A DNA stretch of 64,000 bases from Sphingomonas aurea (GCF_030678875.1 NZ_JAUUDS010000007.1:1-64000); one strand, 5' to 3'; counted from the first letter of the stretch, positions 42,852 to 60,051 are shown. The notes: generated by a model from the sequence alone, not told the origin. Program-made: numbers and translations.

Positions 42852-42898
42852 AGCGGAGACCTGCACGGCAATACGGGAGGCCCGCAGGGCGCAGCCTC

Positions 42899-42936
42899 AA
42901 AAAAAGGCCGCCGCCTGCGGGATGCAGGCGACGGCC
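42899..42936 (-). terminator. Rho-independent terminator of the rpoB-rpoC operon
   Basis: The minus-strand stem GGCCGTCGCCTGC / GCAGGCGGCGGCC with loop ATCCC is followed by seven T's. A perfect 18-base palindrome cgaacccgatcgggttcg lies between it and the rpoC stop. Confidence 0.92.
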
Positions 42937-42961
42937 CCTTACCGAACCCGATCGGGTTCGA

Positions 42962-47248
<4,287 letters not shown>

Positions 47249-47270
47249 GGGTATGAACCTCTTTCAAATC

Positions 47271-47406
47271 TCTCTCCTCTCCCATCGGGAGAGGAAGGGG
47301 CCCGCCGGCGTCGGCCGGTGGGAAGGTGAGGGCAGGGCAGTAGACTGTCCTCACCCTTCCGCCGTCCTTGCGGACGGCTCCCTCCCTCTCCCGCCGGGAG
47401 AGGGAG
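47271..47406. repeat. Long palindromic repeat in the rpoB-rpoC spacer
   Basis: Outer arms tctcctctcccatcgggaga and tccctctcccgccgggagag; inner blocks ggtgggaaggtgagggcagg and tgtcctcacccttccgccgt. The element is typical of long extragenic palindromes and resembles family A in size (about 135 bases) though not in sequence. It sits inside an essential operon, so the rpoB-rpoC message would carry a large hairpin between the two genes. Confidence 0.88.
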
Positions 47407-47415
47407 CAAAGGCCG

Positions 47416-51588
<4,173 letters not shown>

Positions 51589-51637
51589 GGAGTATGTTGC
51601 CTCGTCAGCCAGAATTACGAGCGCAAGAGTCCGACGC

Positions 51638-51671
51638 AAAAAAGCCGATCGCAGCCATGTGCGTCGGCTTT
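51638..51671 (-). terminator. Terminator-shaped hairpin in the rpoB leader (possible attenuator)
   Basis: On the minus strand, AAAGCCGA-CGCA-CATGGC-TGCG-A-TCGGCTTT is followed by TTTT, giving six U's at the 3' end. It ends 50 bases before the rpoB start codon and about 80 bases after the nearest promoter-like sequence. No gene lies between, so it would act either as an attenuator of rpoBC or as the end of a short leader RNA. Confidence 0.72.
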
Positions 51672-51755
51672 CAGCGTCAGGAACCGCCAGCCCCCCATTC
51701 GATCGACGCGCTGCGCGACGGCGCGTCGTTTCCCGGAGGCTGTGGTGAGGGCCGC

Positions 51756-51784
51756 GATATAGGGAAGCGGGTCAGGTGTGTCAA
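51756..51784 (-). promoter_or_regulatory. Sigma-70-like promoter for rpoB-rpoC
   Basis: The minus strand has TTGACA, a 17-base spacer and TATATC, the best promoter match I found in the window. Transcription would begin about 160 bases before the rpoB ATG. Confidence 0.7.
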
Positions 51785-51823
51785 ACCGGTGAGAACAAGC
51801 GTCCAAGCTTAAGGCGTGTTGAC

Positions 51824-51840
51824 ATATCGAAAAGCAATAT
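51824..51840 (+). promoter_or_regulatory. Promoter/operator region of the DUF2975-XRE operon
   Basis: TTGACA at 51819-51824 is followed directly by the imperfect palindrome atatcgaaaagcaatat. An AT-rich stretch to 51860 and AAGGAG follow. XRE proteins encoded with DUF2975 usually control their own operon, and this palindrome over the -35 region is the best operator candidate. The -10 element is not clear. Confidence 0.45.
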
Positions 51841-51877
51841 GCACTCACATGATTATCAATAAGGAGCGGGCAGGACT

Positions 51878-52402
51878 ATGCGGGACGGATCGCGGCTGGT
51901 GAGGTGGGGGGAGCGGGTGCTGCGATGGCTGGTGATCGCAAACTTCGCCTTCGGAGTCATCGCGGTCCTGTGTCTGGCGGCATCCTTTCCCGGCGAAGCG
52001 ATGCTGGCTGCGCAGCTGGTTCGCAAATACGGGGCAGGGGCACCGGTGATGACGCTCGTCTGGGAGTTGCGCGCGATGCTGCTGCTCGGTGCGGTCGCGG
52101 TATGGCCGATCGATCGATGCCTGCGCCCGCTGGCCGACGTCGCGCGCAGCGTGCGGCGGGGCGAGCCGTTCGATCCGGCCAATGCCGTCCGCGTCATGAC
52201 GATCGGCTGGGGGCTGCTGGGCGTGCAGCTGCTCGATCTGGCGCTGGGCCTGCTGACCGGGCTGATCGCCCATAGCGGCGCGGACGTAGCTGGCTGGCAG
52301 CCCTCGCTGGCCGGCTGGATCTGCGTGCCGGTCGCCTTCGTCCTTGCCCGCGTCTTCGCGGCGGGCGCGCGGATGCGCGACGACCTCGAGGGCACGGTTT
52401 GA
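51878..52402 (+). CDS. DUF2975 family membrane protein
   Basis: 174 residues with four transmembrane helices (WLVIANFAFGVIAVLCLAAS, a second in LRAMLLLGAVAVWPIDRCLR, a third in LLGVQLLDLALGLLTGLIAH, a fourth in AGWICVPVAFVLARVFAAGA). The loop DVARSVRRGEPFDPANAVRV is the conserved DUF2975 segment. The C-terminus is RMRDDLEGTV. The stop overlaps the ATG of an XRE regulator, which is the usual pairing for this family. Its role is unknown. Confidence 0.85.
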   Translation: MRDGSRLVRWGERVLRWLVIANFAFGVIAVLCLAASFPGEAMLAAQLVRKYGAGAPVMTLVWELRAMLLLGAVAVWPIDRCLRPLADVARSVRRGEPFDPANAVRVMTIGWGLLGVQLLDLALGLLTGLIAHSGADVAGWQPSLAGWICVPVAFVLARVFAAGARMRDDLEGTV

Positions 52403-52632
52403 TGCCGGTTCGCGTCCATCTAGACGAGATGCTCTATCGCCGCCGCATGACGCTGACCGACCTCAGCGAGGCGGTGGGCATCACGCTGGCCAATCTGTCG
52501 ATTCTGAAGACGGGAAAGGCGAAAGCCGTTCGCTTCTCGACGCTGGAGGCGATCTGCCGCGCGCTCGACTGCCAGCCGGGAGACATACTGACCTGGGTTG
52601 AGGGACCTGCGGAGGAAGGGGACGAGGAATGA
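52402..52632 (+). CDS. XRE family transcriptional regulator (YozG-like)
   Basis: 76 residues: VRVHLDEMLYRRRMTLTDLS, a helix-turn-helix with EAVGITLANLSILKTGKAKA, and RFSTLEAICRALDCQPGDIL. The acidic tail is WVEGPAEEGDEE. Short XRE proteins of this type are encoded directly behind DUF2975 membrane proteins. The ATG overlaps the previous TGA (TGATG), and its own stop overlaps the next ATG (ATGA). Confidence 0.9.
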   Translation: MPVRVHLDEMLYRRRMTLTDLSEAVGITLANLSILKTGKAKAVRFSTLEAICRALDCQPGDILTWVEGPAEEGDEE

Positions 52633-53564
52633 CGGATGTGACCATGAACGAGGCTGAAGGCGCCGCGCCGCGGCTGCGCGAGGGCTGGCTGCGCCGCGCC
52701 GCGCGCCGGATCGGGAGCGATGTCGCGGAGGTATACCGCCGGGGCGGCAAGGGCGTGCTGGCCGCGCCGCTGATCGCCGCCATCGCCATCCTGCCGGAGG
52801 CGGCGCAGCATGTCGTCGAGATCAAGCTGGGCATGTTCCAGTCGCGTGAGGTGTTCCGCGCCCTGTCGAACGATCCGAGCCGCTGGGCCTTTGGTTATGC
52901 GAAGATCGCCGGCTTCGTGATCGCGATGCTGGCCTATGCTCGTTTTCATGCGTTGGGTTCGGTGAGGGCGGCGCTGATGATCCGGCCTTTGCCGCTGCTG
53001 AAGACCATGGCGCTGGTCGGGCTGACCGCCGCCGTCAGCGCGGGTCTGGCCCGGGTCGGAACCATGACCGGATCGGCGGTCCTCAACGGCGTTACGGGTG
53101 CGGTGTCGCTCGTGCTCCAGTCCGGGCTGATGCTGCTGATCGTCGCGACGCTGATCGAGGACCGGACGTTGGACTGGCGGGCGGCGTTCACCACGCACCT
53201 GCCTTCGGCAGCCCTGTTGACCCTCTACCTGCTCGTCGCCTTCGCGCCCGCGCAGCTTCTCCACATGGCGAACCATTGGCTCGCGCTGGGCCGGCCGGCC
53301 CCGATAGTTTGGGGGCTGATGACGTTCGATGCGTTGTCGGTCGGCCTGCTCGCCGCGCTGGTCGGCGCGGCGATGATGGTCGGTGTGCGGGCGCGGATCA
53401 CGTGGCGGGGCTGGGTGGCACGATGCACTGAACCGTCATCCGGACCCGTCCGGCGTCCCTTCCGCGAACACCGTGGGAACTTGCGTGCGCGAGACCGTGG
53501 ACGGCGGGGCAGGCCGGGCTGCAAGCGCTTCAGCTGCGGCTCTATAAACGCTCGCCGCCGATAA
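52629..53564 (+). CDS. Polytopic membrane protein of unknown function
   Basis: 311 residues with about six transmembrane helices, e.g. APLIAAIAILPEAAQHVVEI, MALVGLTAAVSAGLARVGTM, and LMTFDALSVGLLAALVGAAM. From about residue 265 the sequence becomes Arg/Gly-rich and loses all regular pattern (VRRPFREHRGNLRARDRGRR). This tail may be translated intergenic sequence after the loss of an earlier stop. The gene shares a transcript with the DUF2975-XRE pair (ATGA overlap). It may be regulated by that XRE protein. Confidence 0.72.
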   Translation: MTDVTMNEAEGAAPRLREGWLRRAARRIGSDVAEVYRRGGKGVLAAPLIAAIAILPEAAQHVVEIKLGMFQSREVFRALSNDPSRWAFGYAKIAGFVIAMLAYARFHALGSVRAALMIRPLPLLKTMALVGLTAAVSAGLARVGTMTGSAVLNGVTGAVSLVLQSGLMLLIVATLIEDRTLDWRAAFTTHLPSAALLTLYLLVAFAPAQLLHMANHWLALGRPAPIVWGLMTFDALSVGLLAALVGAAMMVGVRARITWRGWVARCTEPSSGPVRRPFREHRGNLRARDRGRRGRPGCKRFSCGSINARRR

Positions 53565-53566
53565 GG

Positions 53567-53601
53567 AAAAAGGGCGACCCCTCCATGTGGAAGGGCCGCC
53601 C
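53567..53601 (-). terminator. Rho-independent terminator behind rplL
   Basis: The minus strand forms GGGCGGCCCTTCC / GGAGGGGTCGCCC with a short loop, followed by TTTTT. It lies about 120 bases after the rplL stop; a second hairpin, gtcatggga-gtaaa-tcccatgac, stands between (53618-53641). This separates the rplJL and rpoBC transcripts. Confidence 0.85.
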
Positions 53602-53719
53602 AATCTCTCGCTGGCCGTCATGGGAGTAAATCCCATGACGTCGAAGCTCGGCCTTTGGCCGAGCCCGGCCGGCCTTGCGAGGGGGCGGCTGGCTTGCCAG
53701 CCTGCTCCCTCGCCGCGGC

Positions 53720-54097
53720 TTACTTCAGCTCGACGGTCGCGCCGGCTTCTTCCAGCTGCTTCTTGACCTTCTCGGCCTCGTCCTTGTTCACGCCTTCCTT
53801 GACGGCCTTCGGCGCGCCCTCGACGAGAGCCTTCGCCTCGGTCAGGCCCAGGCCGGTGATGGCGCGGACTTCCTTGATGACGTTGATCTTCTTGCCGCCG
53901 TCGCCGGTCAGGATCACGTCGAACTCGGTCTTCTCCTCGGCGGCCGGAGCCGCTGCGCCGGCGCCGCCGGCGGCAGGAGCCGCAACCGCAGCGGCGGCCG
54001 AGACGCCCCACTTCTCTTCGAGCAGCTTCGAGAGCTCGGCGGCCTCGAGGACGGTCAGTTCGCTCAGCTGGTCAACCAGCGCGTTCAGGTCTGCCAT
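53720..54097 (-). CDS. rplL: 50S ribosomal protein L7/L12
   Basis: 125 residues. The dimerisation domain [20 protein letters not shown] is followed by an Ala/Gly-rich hinge ([20 protein letters not shown]) and the C-terminal domain [20 protein letters not shown], then [20 protein letters not shown]. It forms the ribosome stalk that recruits translation GTPases. It is 66 bases behind rplJ in the same transcript. rpoB is not the next gene, unlike in many bacteria. Confidence 0.98.
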   Translation of the reverse strand: MADLNALVDQLSELTVLEAAELSKLLEEKWGVSAAAAVAAPAAGGAGAAAPAAEEKTEFDVILTGDGGKKINVIKEVRAITGLGLTEAKALVEGAPKAVKEGVNKDEAEKVKKQLEEAGATVELK

Positions 54098-54163
54098 GTG
54101 TATTCTCCATGCGGGGCGCCATGGCCCCAAAGGTTCAGTTCAAATCCAGGATGCCAAGGCAGC

Positions 54164-54679
54164 TTACGCCGCCTCCTTCTCCGCATAGGCCGACAGCACG
54201 CGCGCGATCTGCGCGGCCGGGGCCTGCGTGATCGTGGCGAGCTTCGTGGCGGGTGCCACGATGAGGCCGACGATCTTCGCCCGCAGCTCGTCGAGCGACG
54301 GCAGCGTGGCGAGGGCCTGCACGCCCGCGACGTCGAGGGGCGTCGAGCCCATCGCGCCGCCCACGATTTCGAACTTGTCGTTCGTCTTCGCGAAGTCGAC
54401 CGCGATCTTGGCCGCGGCGACCGGGTCGGTCGAGGTGGCGAGGCCGACCGGGCCGGTCAGCATGTCGCTGATCGAGCCGTAGTCGGTCCCGTCGAGGGCG
54501 ATCCTGGCAAGCTTGTTCTTCGAGACCTTGTAGGTCGCGCCGGCGTCCCGCATCCGGTTCCGCAGCACAGTCGACTGTGCAACGGTCATGCCGAGGTTGC
54601 GGGTGACGACCACCACGCCGACCTCGGAGAAGGTGCGGTTCAGTTCGGCGACGGCCGCGGCCTTTTGAGCACGATCCAT
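54164..54679 (-). CDS. rplJ: 50S ribosomal protein L10
   Basis: 171 residues starting at [20 protein letters not shown] behind TGTGGAGAATGGC. RNA-binding part: [40 protein letters not shown]. The C-terminal helix binding L7/L12 ends in [21 protein letters not shown]10 is the stalk base and, with L12, represses its own message by binding the leader. rplK-rplA do not precede it here; a plus-strand CoA-transferase operon does. Confidence 0.98.
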   Translation of the reverse strand: MDRAQKAAAVAELNRTFSEVGVVVVTRNLGMTVAQSTVLRNRMRDAGATYKVSKNKLARIALDGTDYGSISDMLTGPVGLATSTDPVAAAKIAVDFAKTNDKFEIVGGAMGSTPLDVAGVQALATLPSLDELRAKIVGLIVAPATKLATITQAPAAQIARVLSAYAEKEAA

Positions 54680-54900
54680 GCCATTCTCCACATTCTGGAC
54701 ATGCCCCGAAAGGCATGCCCGGTTACGACCGGACGGCGACGCCATCCGGCTTGTCCAGCGATGGGGAAAGGGGGACCGGCCGCATGGAGATGCGGCAGAT
54801 GGGATCTCTATCCCCGTCTCGGCAGGAAATTAAGCCGGGGCAGATCCCCGGCACCTACTGTCTAGGACGGAGTCGGGCGGGCAAAGCCTGCCTGACTTGG
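54680..54900 (-). promoter_or_regulatory. rplJ-rplL leader, L10 autoregulatory RNA
   Basis: The minus strand between the likely promoter (ATTGACT near 54930) and rplJ is about 200 bases long and highly structured. It contains CTAGACAGTAGGTGCC, the hairpin GCCGGGGATCTGCCCCGGC, then TTAATTTCCTGCCGAGACGG. The blocks AGACAGTAGGTGCC and CCTGCCGAGA recur in proteobacterial rplJ leaders, where L10(L12)4 binds and represses translation. Further hairpins occur nearer the gene (ccggatggc / gccatccgg region, and GGCATG-CCTTTCGGGG-CATGTCC). Confidence 0.75.
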
Positions 54901-54948
54901 CCCGCGCCACTAAAGCCGTCTGCGCGAAAGTCAATCTTCGCGTGACCG

Positions 54949-54978
54949 TTGACCCTCGGTCGCCGCGCCGCCTATCTC
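54949..54978 (+). promoter_or_regulatory. Promoter candidate of the scoAB-GST operon
   Basis: TTGACC and TATCTC are separated by 18 bases and lie 22 bases before the scoA start codon. A GGAGGGA ribosome-binding site stands between. Confidence 0.4.
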
Positions 54979-54999
54979 GCCGTCAAACGGAGGGATGCG

Positions 55000-55707
55000 A
55001 TGCAGAAGCTTTACCCGAACGCCGCCGCCGCCCTGGACGGGCTGCTCCATGACGGGATGATTATCTGCGCGGGCGGCTTCGGCCTGTGCGGCATCCCCGA
55101 GCGGCTGATCGACGCGATCCGCGATGCCGGCACGACCGGGCTGACGATCGCCAGCAACAATGCCGGCATCGACGGCGAGGGACTCGGCAAGCTGCTCCGC
55201 TCGCGCCAGGTCAGGAAGATGATCTCGAGCTATGTCGGCGAGAACAAGGAGTTCGAGCGCCAGTATCTGTCGGGCGAGCTGGAGGTGGAGTTCTGCCCGC
55301 AGGGAACGCTCGCCGAGCGTTGCCGGGCAGGGGGCGCGGGTATCCCCGGCTTCTATACCAAGACCGGCGTCGGCACCCAGGTGGCCGAAGGCAAGGAGGT
55401 CAAGACGTTCGACGGGCAGGATTACATCCTGGAACGCGGCATTCGCGCCGACCTGTCGATCATTAAGGGGTGGAAGGCGGACGAGAGCGGCAACCTGATC
55501 TTCCGCAAGACCGCGCGCAACTTCAACCAGCCGATGGCGACCGCCGGCCGCGTCTGCGTGGCGGAGGTGGAGGAGGTGGTACCGGTCGGCAGCCTCGACC
55601 CCGATCATATCCACCTGCCCGGCATCTATGTGAAGCGGATGATCGTCGGCGCGCCCTACGACAAGAAGATCGAGTTCCGCACCACCCGCCAGAGGGAGAC
55701 GGCATGA
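55000..55707 (+). CDS. scoA: 3-oxoacid CoA-transferase subunit A
   Basis: 235 residues from [20 protein letters not shown] behind GGAGGGATGCG. Family I CoA-transferase alpha blocks: [60 protein letters not shown], and [20 protein letters not shown]. It continues with [20 protein letters not shown]. With scoB it transfers CoA between succinyl-CoA and acetoacetate-like acids. The TGA overlaps the start of scoB. Confidence 0.94.
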   Translation: MQKLYPNAAAALDGLLHDGMIICAGGFGLCGIPERLIDAIRDAGTTGLTIASNNAGIDGEGLGKLLRSRQVRKMISSYVGENKEFERQYLSGELEVEFCPQGTLAERCRAGGAGIPGFYTKTGVGTQVAEGKEVKTFDGQDYILERGIRADLSIIKGWKADESGNLIFRKTARNFNQPMATAGRVCVAEVEEVVPVGSLDPDHIHLPGIYVKRMIVGAPYDKKIEFRTTRQRETA

Positions 55708-56357
55708 TGGCCCCTGAAACCAAAGGCTGGAACCGCAACCAGATGGCGGCGCGCGCCGCGCAGGAGTTGCAGGACGGCTATTACGTCAATCTCGGTATCG
55801 GCATCCCGACGCTGGTCGCCAACAACATTCCCGCCGGGATGACGGTGACGCTCCAGTCGGAGAACGGGATGCTCGGCATCGGGCCGTTCCCCTATGAGGA
55901 TCAGGTCGACCCTGACCTCATCAACGCCGGTAAGCAGACGATCAGCGAACTGCCGCAGAGCGCCTATTTCGGCAGCGAGCAGAGCTTCGCGATGATCCGC
56001 GGCGGTCATATCGACCTGACCGTGCTCGGCGCGATGGAGGTGTCGGAGAGCGGCGACATCGCCAACTGGATGATCCCCGGCAAGATGATAAAGGGGATGG
56101 GCGGCGCGATGGACCTGGTCGCCGGGGTGAAGAAGATCATCGTGGTGATGGACCACAATGCCAAGGACGGCAGCCCGAAGTTCATCCCCGCCTGCACCCT
56201 GCCGCTGACCGGCAAGAATGTCGTCGACATGATCGTCACCGATCTGGGCGTCTTCCAGCGGCCGGAACATTCGAGCCCCTTCCGCCTGACCGAAATCGCG
56301 CCCGGCGTCACCGCCGAGGAAGTGCGGGCGAAGACGACGGCGACCTATTTGGAATGA
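55704..56357 (+). CDS. scoB: 3-oxoacid CoA-transferase subunit B
   Basis: 217 residues. The catalytic glutamate is E53 in [20 protein letters not shown]. Other blocks: [60 protein letters not shown], and [24 protein letters not shown] overlaps on both sides place it in one message with scoA and the GST gene. It serves ketone-body or short-chain acid use, which fits a cell with an active glyoxylate shunt. Confidence 0.95.
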   Translation: MMAPETKGWNRNQMAARAAQELQDGYYVNLGIGIPTLVANNIPAGMTVTLQSENGMLGIGPFPYEDQVDPDLINAGKQTISELPQSAYFGSEQSFAMIRGGHIDLTVLGAMEVSESGDIANWMIPGKMIKGMGGAMDLVAGVKKIIVVMDHNAKDGSPKFIPACTLPLTGKNVVDMIVTDLGVFQRPEHSSPFRLTEIAPGVTAEEVRAKTTATYLE

Positions 56358-57037
56358 CACTGACCCTCGTCACCGCCAACCGCAACTATTCCAGCTGGTC
56401 GCTGCGGCCCTGGGTGCTGATGCGGGCGCTTGGCGTTCCCTTCGTCGACCGGGTCGAGCCGTTCGAGTCGATGAACAACTGGGTGGCGTTTCGCGCTTTC
56501 TCGCCGACCGGGCAGGTGCCAGTACTGATCGATGGCGAGCGGACGGTGTGGGACTCGCTCGGTATCGTCCTGTACCTCGCCGAGCGGTTTCCCGGCATCT
56601 GGCCGGCGGAGGAGGCGGCCCGCGCCTGGGCGATGTGCGCGGTGGCGGAGATGCATGGCGGCTTCGCGGCGCTGCGCGGCGAGCGGACGATGAACGTTGG
56701 CGCCCGCGTCGATCCGCATCCGGGTTCGCCGGCGCTCGAGCGTGATGTCGCGCGGCTGACGGAGCTTTGGGGTGAGGGGCTGGCGCGGTTCGGCGGCCCG
56801 TGGCTGGCGGGTGCGGACTTCACCGCGGCCGACGCCTTCTTCGCACCGGTCGCGTTCCGCGTCCGCACCTATGGCATCGACGTCGGTGCGGCCGGTGCGG
56901 GATGGGTCGAGCGGCTGCTCGCCCATCCTGCGATCCGCGAGTGGGAGGCGGCGGCGCTGGCGGAGACGTTCCGGGAGGCATCGCACGAGGAGGAACTTGC
57001 CACGTGCGGCACGCTGATCGTCGACTATCGCGCCTGA
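56354..57037 (+). CDS. Glutathione S-transferase family protein
   Basis: 227 residues. The thioredoxin-like N-domain has [20 protein letters not shown] (the SSWSLRPW motif of one bacterial GST group), [14 protein letters not shown] with the cis-proline, and [15 protein letters not shown]. The helical C-domain contains [20 protein letters not shown]. It overlaps scoB by four bases (ATGA). The substrate is unknown; co-expression with a CoA-transferase has no evident reason. Confidence 0.9.
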   Translation: MTLTLVTANRNYSSWSLRPWVLMRALGVPFVDRVEPFESMNNWVAFRAFSPTGQVPVLIDGERTVWDSLGIVLYLAERFPGIWPAEEAARAWAMCAVAEMHGGFAALRGERTMNVGARVDPHPGSPALERDVARLTELWGEGLARFGGPWLAGADFTAADAFFAPVAFRVRTYGIDVGAAGAGWVERLLAHPAIREWEAAALAETFREASHEEELATCGTLIVDYRA

Positions 57038-57040
57038 CGG

Positions 57041-58270
57041 TCACGCACCCGCCGTCTCCGGCATGCGCCACGCGACCAGCGCCAGTCCGACCGCTGCCAC
57101 CGCCGCCAGTGTCAGGAAGGCGGGCGTATAGCCGGCCCCCACGATCACCGCTCCGGCCAGCGTCGTGCTGAGCGCCGCGCCAAGCCCCTGCACCGTCGCC
57201 ACCGCGCCCTGCGCCACGTTGAACCGTCCCGTCCCCCGCATGATCGCGGCGATCACCACCGGAAACAGCGCACCGAAGATGCCGGCGCCGATCCCGTCGA
57301 GCAGCTGAACGAACAGCAGCCATGCCGACGCGTCCGACAGGGGATAGAGCAACCCGCGCAGCACCAGCACCGCCAGCCCGGCGAGCAGGATCGGCCGGTG
57401 TCCCCAGCGGTCGGCATATCGCCCGACGACGATCGCGACCGGCACCATCACTAGCTGCGCGCCGACGATGCACGCGGCGGTCAGCGAGGTCGCCTGCCCG
57501 CCGCCGACCTCGCGGGCGAGCAATTGCCCGACCGCAGGCAGCATCGCCGCATTGGCGAGGTGGAACAGGAAACAGGCGATCGCGAACACGCCCAGCGCCG
57601 GCGTTCCCGTCAGGACCTGACGCAGCGTCTCTGGCGGATCGTCGTCGCGCGCGGTCTCCGCATCGGGGCAGCCGCGCGCGACGCCATGGTCGATCGTGGC
57701 CGGATCGACCCGCAGGATCGCCGCGATGCTGAGCGCCGCCAACCCGCCCATTAGCCAGAACACCACCACCGGCCCGAACCGCCAGGCGAGCAGCCCGGCG
57801 AGCGCGGCGGCGACCGCGTTGCCGGCATGGTTGAACGCCTCGTTGCGGCCGACCCGTGCGGTGAATGCCCTGGGCCCGACGATGCCGAGCGAGATCGCCG
57901 CGATGCCCGGCGCGAACACCGCCGCTGCCACTGCCGCCAGCGACTGTCCCGCGACCACCGCGGCAAAGCCGTGGGTGAGCGGCAGGATCACGCTCGCCAG
58001 CGTCACCGCTGCCGCCGCCGCGACCAGCACCGCGCGTTTGGCATGGGTACGATCGACCAGCGCGCCGGCAGGCGCGTTGGCGAGCAGCCCGGCAATGCCG
58101 GCGATCGTCATCACCAGACCCGCGCTCGCCTCGTTCCAGCCATGCGTCGGCCCGCGCACGCTGACCAGATAGATCGCCAGATACGGCCCCAGTCCGTCAC
58201 GCACGTCGGCGAGGAAGAAGTTCATCGCGTCCAGTGCCCGTGCGCCCGAACGTGGGGGATGATGCGGCAT
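57041..58270 (-). CDS. MFS transporter
   Basis: 409 residues starting at MPHHPPRSGARALDAMNFFL behind CAAGGACCGCC. Twelve helices are predicted; motif A-like GALVDRTHAKRAVLVAAAAA after helix 2 and its counterpart GRYADRWGHRPILLAGLAVL in the second half are clear. FNHAGNAVAAALAGLLAWRF and LLDGIGAGIFGALFPVVIAA add to the pattern. The substrate is not predictable. It is convergent with the GST gene (three bases between the stops) and divergent from leuC. Confidence 0.9.
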   Translation of the reverse strand: MPHHPPRSGARALDAMNFFLADVRDGLGPYLAIYLVSVRGPTHGWNEASAGLVMTIAGIAGLLANAPAGALVDRTHAKRAVLVAAAAAVTLASVILPLTHGFAAVVAGQSLAAVAAAVFAPGIAAISLGIVGPRAFTARVGRNEAFNHAGNAVAAALAGLLAWRFGPVVVFWLMGGLAALSIAAILRVDPATIDHGVARGCPDAETARDDDPPETLRQVLTGTPALGVFAIACFLFHLANAAMLPAVGQLLAREVGGGQATSLTAACIVGAQLVMVPVAIVVGRYADRWGHRPILLAGLAVLVLRGLLYPLSDASAWLLFVQLLDGIGAGIFGALFPVVIAAIMRGTGRFNVAQGAVATVQGLGAALSTTLAGAVIVGAGYTPAFLTLAAVAAVGLALVAWRMPETAGA

Positions 58271-58404
58271 GGCGGTCCTTGATGCAGATAAGGTCCGCTC
58301 CGGAACGATCATCCGTCCGCTCCGCTCCCTCATTGGCCCTGCTCGGCAAGAATATGTCGCCCACCCTTTCGATCAGGAGCCATTTCGGTTAACGCGCGCG
58401 GATC

Positions 58405-59844
58405 ATGGCCACCCGTCCACAGACATTGTACGAGAAGATCTGGGCGTCGCACGTCGTCGAACGGCGCGATGACGGCACCTGCCTGATCTATATCGACCGC
58501 CACCTCCTGCACGAGGTCACCAGCCCGCAGGCGTTCGAGGGGCTGCGCGCCGCCGGTCGTCGGGTCCGCCGGCCCGAGCTGACGCTGGCGGTGCCCGACC
58601 ACAACCTGCCGACGACCCAGCGTGTCGACGCAGCGGGCCGCCTGTTGCCGATCGCCGACCGCGAGAGTGCGGCGCAGCTGGAGGCGCTGCGGCGGAACAC
58701 GACCGAGTTCGGCATCGACTATATCGACGCGACCGCCGCCGAGCAGGGCATCGTCCATGTCGTCGGCCCGGAACTGGGCTTCACCCTGCCGGGCACGACG
58801 CTGGTCTGCGGCGACAGCCACACCTCCGCACACGGCGCGCTCGGCGCGCTGGCATTCGGGATCGGCACGTCGGAGGTCGAGCATGTGCTCGCCACCCAGA
58901 CGCTGCTGCTCGCCCCGTCGAAGACGATGGAGATCCGCGTCGACGGCTCGCTCGGCTACGGTGTGTCGGCCAAGGACGTGATCCTGGCGATCATCGGCCG
59001 GATCGGCGCGGCCGGCGGCACCGGCTATGTCGTCGAATATACCGGCGAGGTGATCCGCGCCCTGTCGGTCGAGGGGCGGCTGACCGTCGCCAACATGTCG
59101 ATCGAGGGCGGTGCGCGCGCCGGCCTGATCGCGCCGGACGAGACGACCTTCGCCTATATCAAGGGCCGGCCGATGGCGCCGCAGGGTGCTGCCTGGGACA
59201 AGGCGGTCGACTGGTGGCGAACGCTGCCGACCGATGCCGGCGCGGTGTACGACCGCAGCGTGACGCTCCACGCCACCGACATCGCGCCCTCGCTGACCTG
59301 GGGCACCAGCCCCGAGGACGTGGTGCCGATCACCGGTGCGGTGCCCGATCCCGACAGCTTCGCCGACCCGGCCAAGCGCGTCGCCGCGCAGAAGTCGCTC
59401 GATTACATGGGGCTGGCACCGGGCACCGCAATGCAGGACGTACCCGTCCAGCACGTCTTCATCGGCAGCTGCACCAACAGCCGGATCGAGGACCTGCGCG
59501 CCGCCGCCGCGGTCGCCGACGGCCGTCGCGTCGCCGACGGTGTGCGCGCGCTGGTCGTGCCCGGATCGGGGCTGGTCAAGCGGCAGGCCGAGGCCGAGGG
59601 GCTCGACCGCGTCTTCACCGCCGCCGGCTTCGAGTGGCGCGAGCCCGGCTGCTCAATGTGCCTGGCGATGAACCCCGACAAGGTGCCGCCGGGCGAGCGC
59701 TGCGCGTCGACCAGCAACCGCAACTTCGTCGGCCGGCAGGGTCCGGGCGCGCGCACGCACCTCGTCTCGCCGGCGATGGCGGCGGCGGCGGCGGTGACAG
59801 GGCGGTTGGCGGATGTCCGTGATCTGATGGGAGCAGGACGATGA
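58405..59844 (+). CDS. leuC: 3-isopropylmalate dehydratase large subunit
   Basis: 479 residues. Aconitase-family start [20 protein letters not shown], substrate loop [20 protein letters not shown], and 4Fe-4S cysteines in [13 protein letters not shown] (about residue 355) and [13 protein letters not shown] (about residues 416 and 419). The last block is [20 protein letters not shown]. It isomerises 2- to 3-isopropylmalate in leucine synthesis together with leuD. Its TGA overlaps the ATG of a 34-codon ORF (ATGA). Confidence 0.97.
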   Translation: MATRPQTLYEKIWASHVVERRDDGTCLIYIDRHLLHEVTSPQAFEGLRAAGRRVRRPELTLAVPDHNLPTTQRVDAAGRLLPIADRESAAQLEALRRNTTEFGIDYIDATAAEQGIVHVVGPELGFTLPGTTLVCGDSHTSAHGALGALAFGIGTSEVEHVLATQTLLLAPSKTMEIRVDGSLGYGVSAKDVILAIIGRIGAAGGTGYVVEYTGEVIRALSVEGRLTVANMSIEGGARAGLIAPDETTFAYIKGRPMAPQGAAWDKAVDWWRTLPTDAGAVYDRSVTLHATDIAPSLTWGTSPEDVVPITGAVPDPDSFADPAKRVAAQKSLDYMGLAPGTAMQDVPVQHVFIGSCTNSRIEDLRAAAAVADGRRVADGVRALVVPGSGLVKRQAEAEGLDRVFTAAGFEWREPGCSMCLAMNPDKVPPGERCASTSNRNFVGRQGPGARTHLVSPAMAAAAAVTGRLADVRDLMGAGR

Positions 59845-59945
59845 AGAAGGTATTGGTCATGTTGGTGGCGGGCGCGCTCATCAGCGGTTTCGCCGCTTAT
59901 TCCGCGGGAGTGGCGCGCAGCGCGGCGGCGATCGAGAAGCGCTGA
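59841..59945 (+). CDS. 34-residue peptide between leuC and leuD
   Basis: An ATG overlaps the leuC stop and is preceded by GGGAGCAGGACG, a good ribosome-binding site. The peptide starts [20 protein letters not shown] and ends in a basic, Ala-rich tail ([14 protein letters not shown]). It is a signal-peptide or single-helix membrane peptide. The tight coupling to leuC and good Shine-Dalgarno site argue for translation. I recognise no family. Confidence 0.62.
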   Translation: MKKVLVMLVAGALISGFAAYSAGVARSAAAIEKR

Positions 59946-59956
59946 TACCCATTCTT

Positions 59957-60051
59957 CGTCATCCCCGCGCAGGCGGGGATCCAGACGCGCGGACGTCGCG
60001 ATGGAGCCGCAGCGTCGGCGTTTATGGATCCCCGCCTGCGCGGGGATGACG
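59957..60051. repeat. REP-like inverted pair (family B) before leuD
   Basis: cgtcatccccgcgcaggcgg and ccgcctgcgcggggatgacg are perfect inverted copies with about 55 bases between. The unit matches the one at 16744-16842. It lies inside the leu operon, 18 bases before the leuD start. Confidence 0.92.

Noticed and set aside
51878..52632. DUF2975-XRE pair as a toxin-antitoxin system
   Set aside because: The membrane protein is large (174 aa, four helices) and precedes the regulator; the pairing is typical of DUF2975 operons, and no toxin family is recognised.
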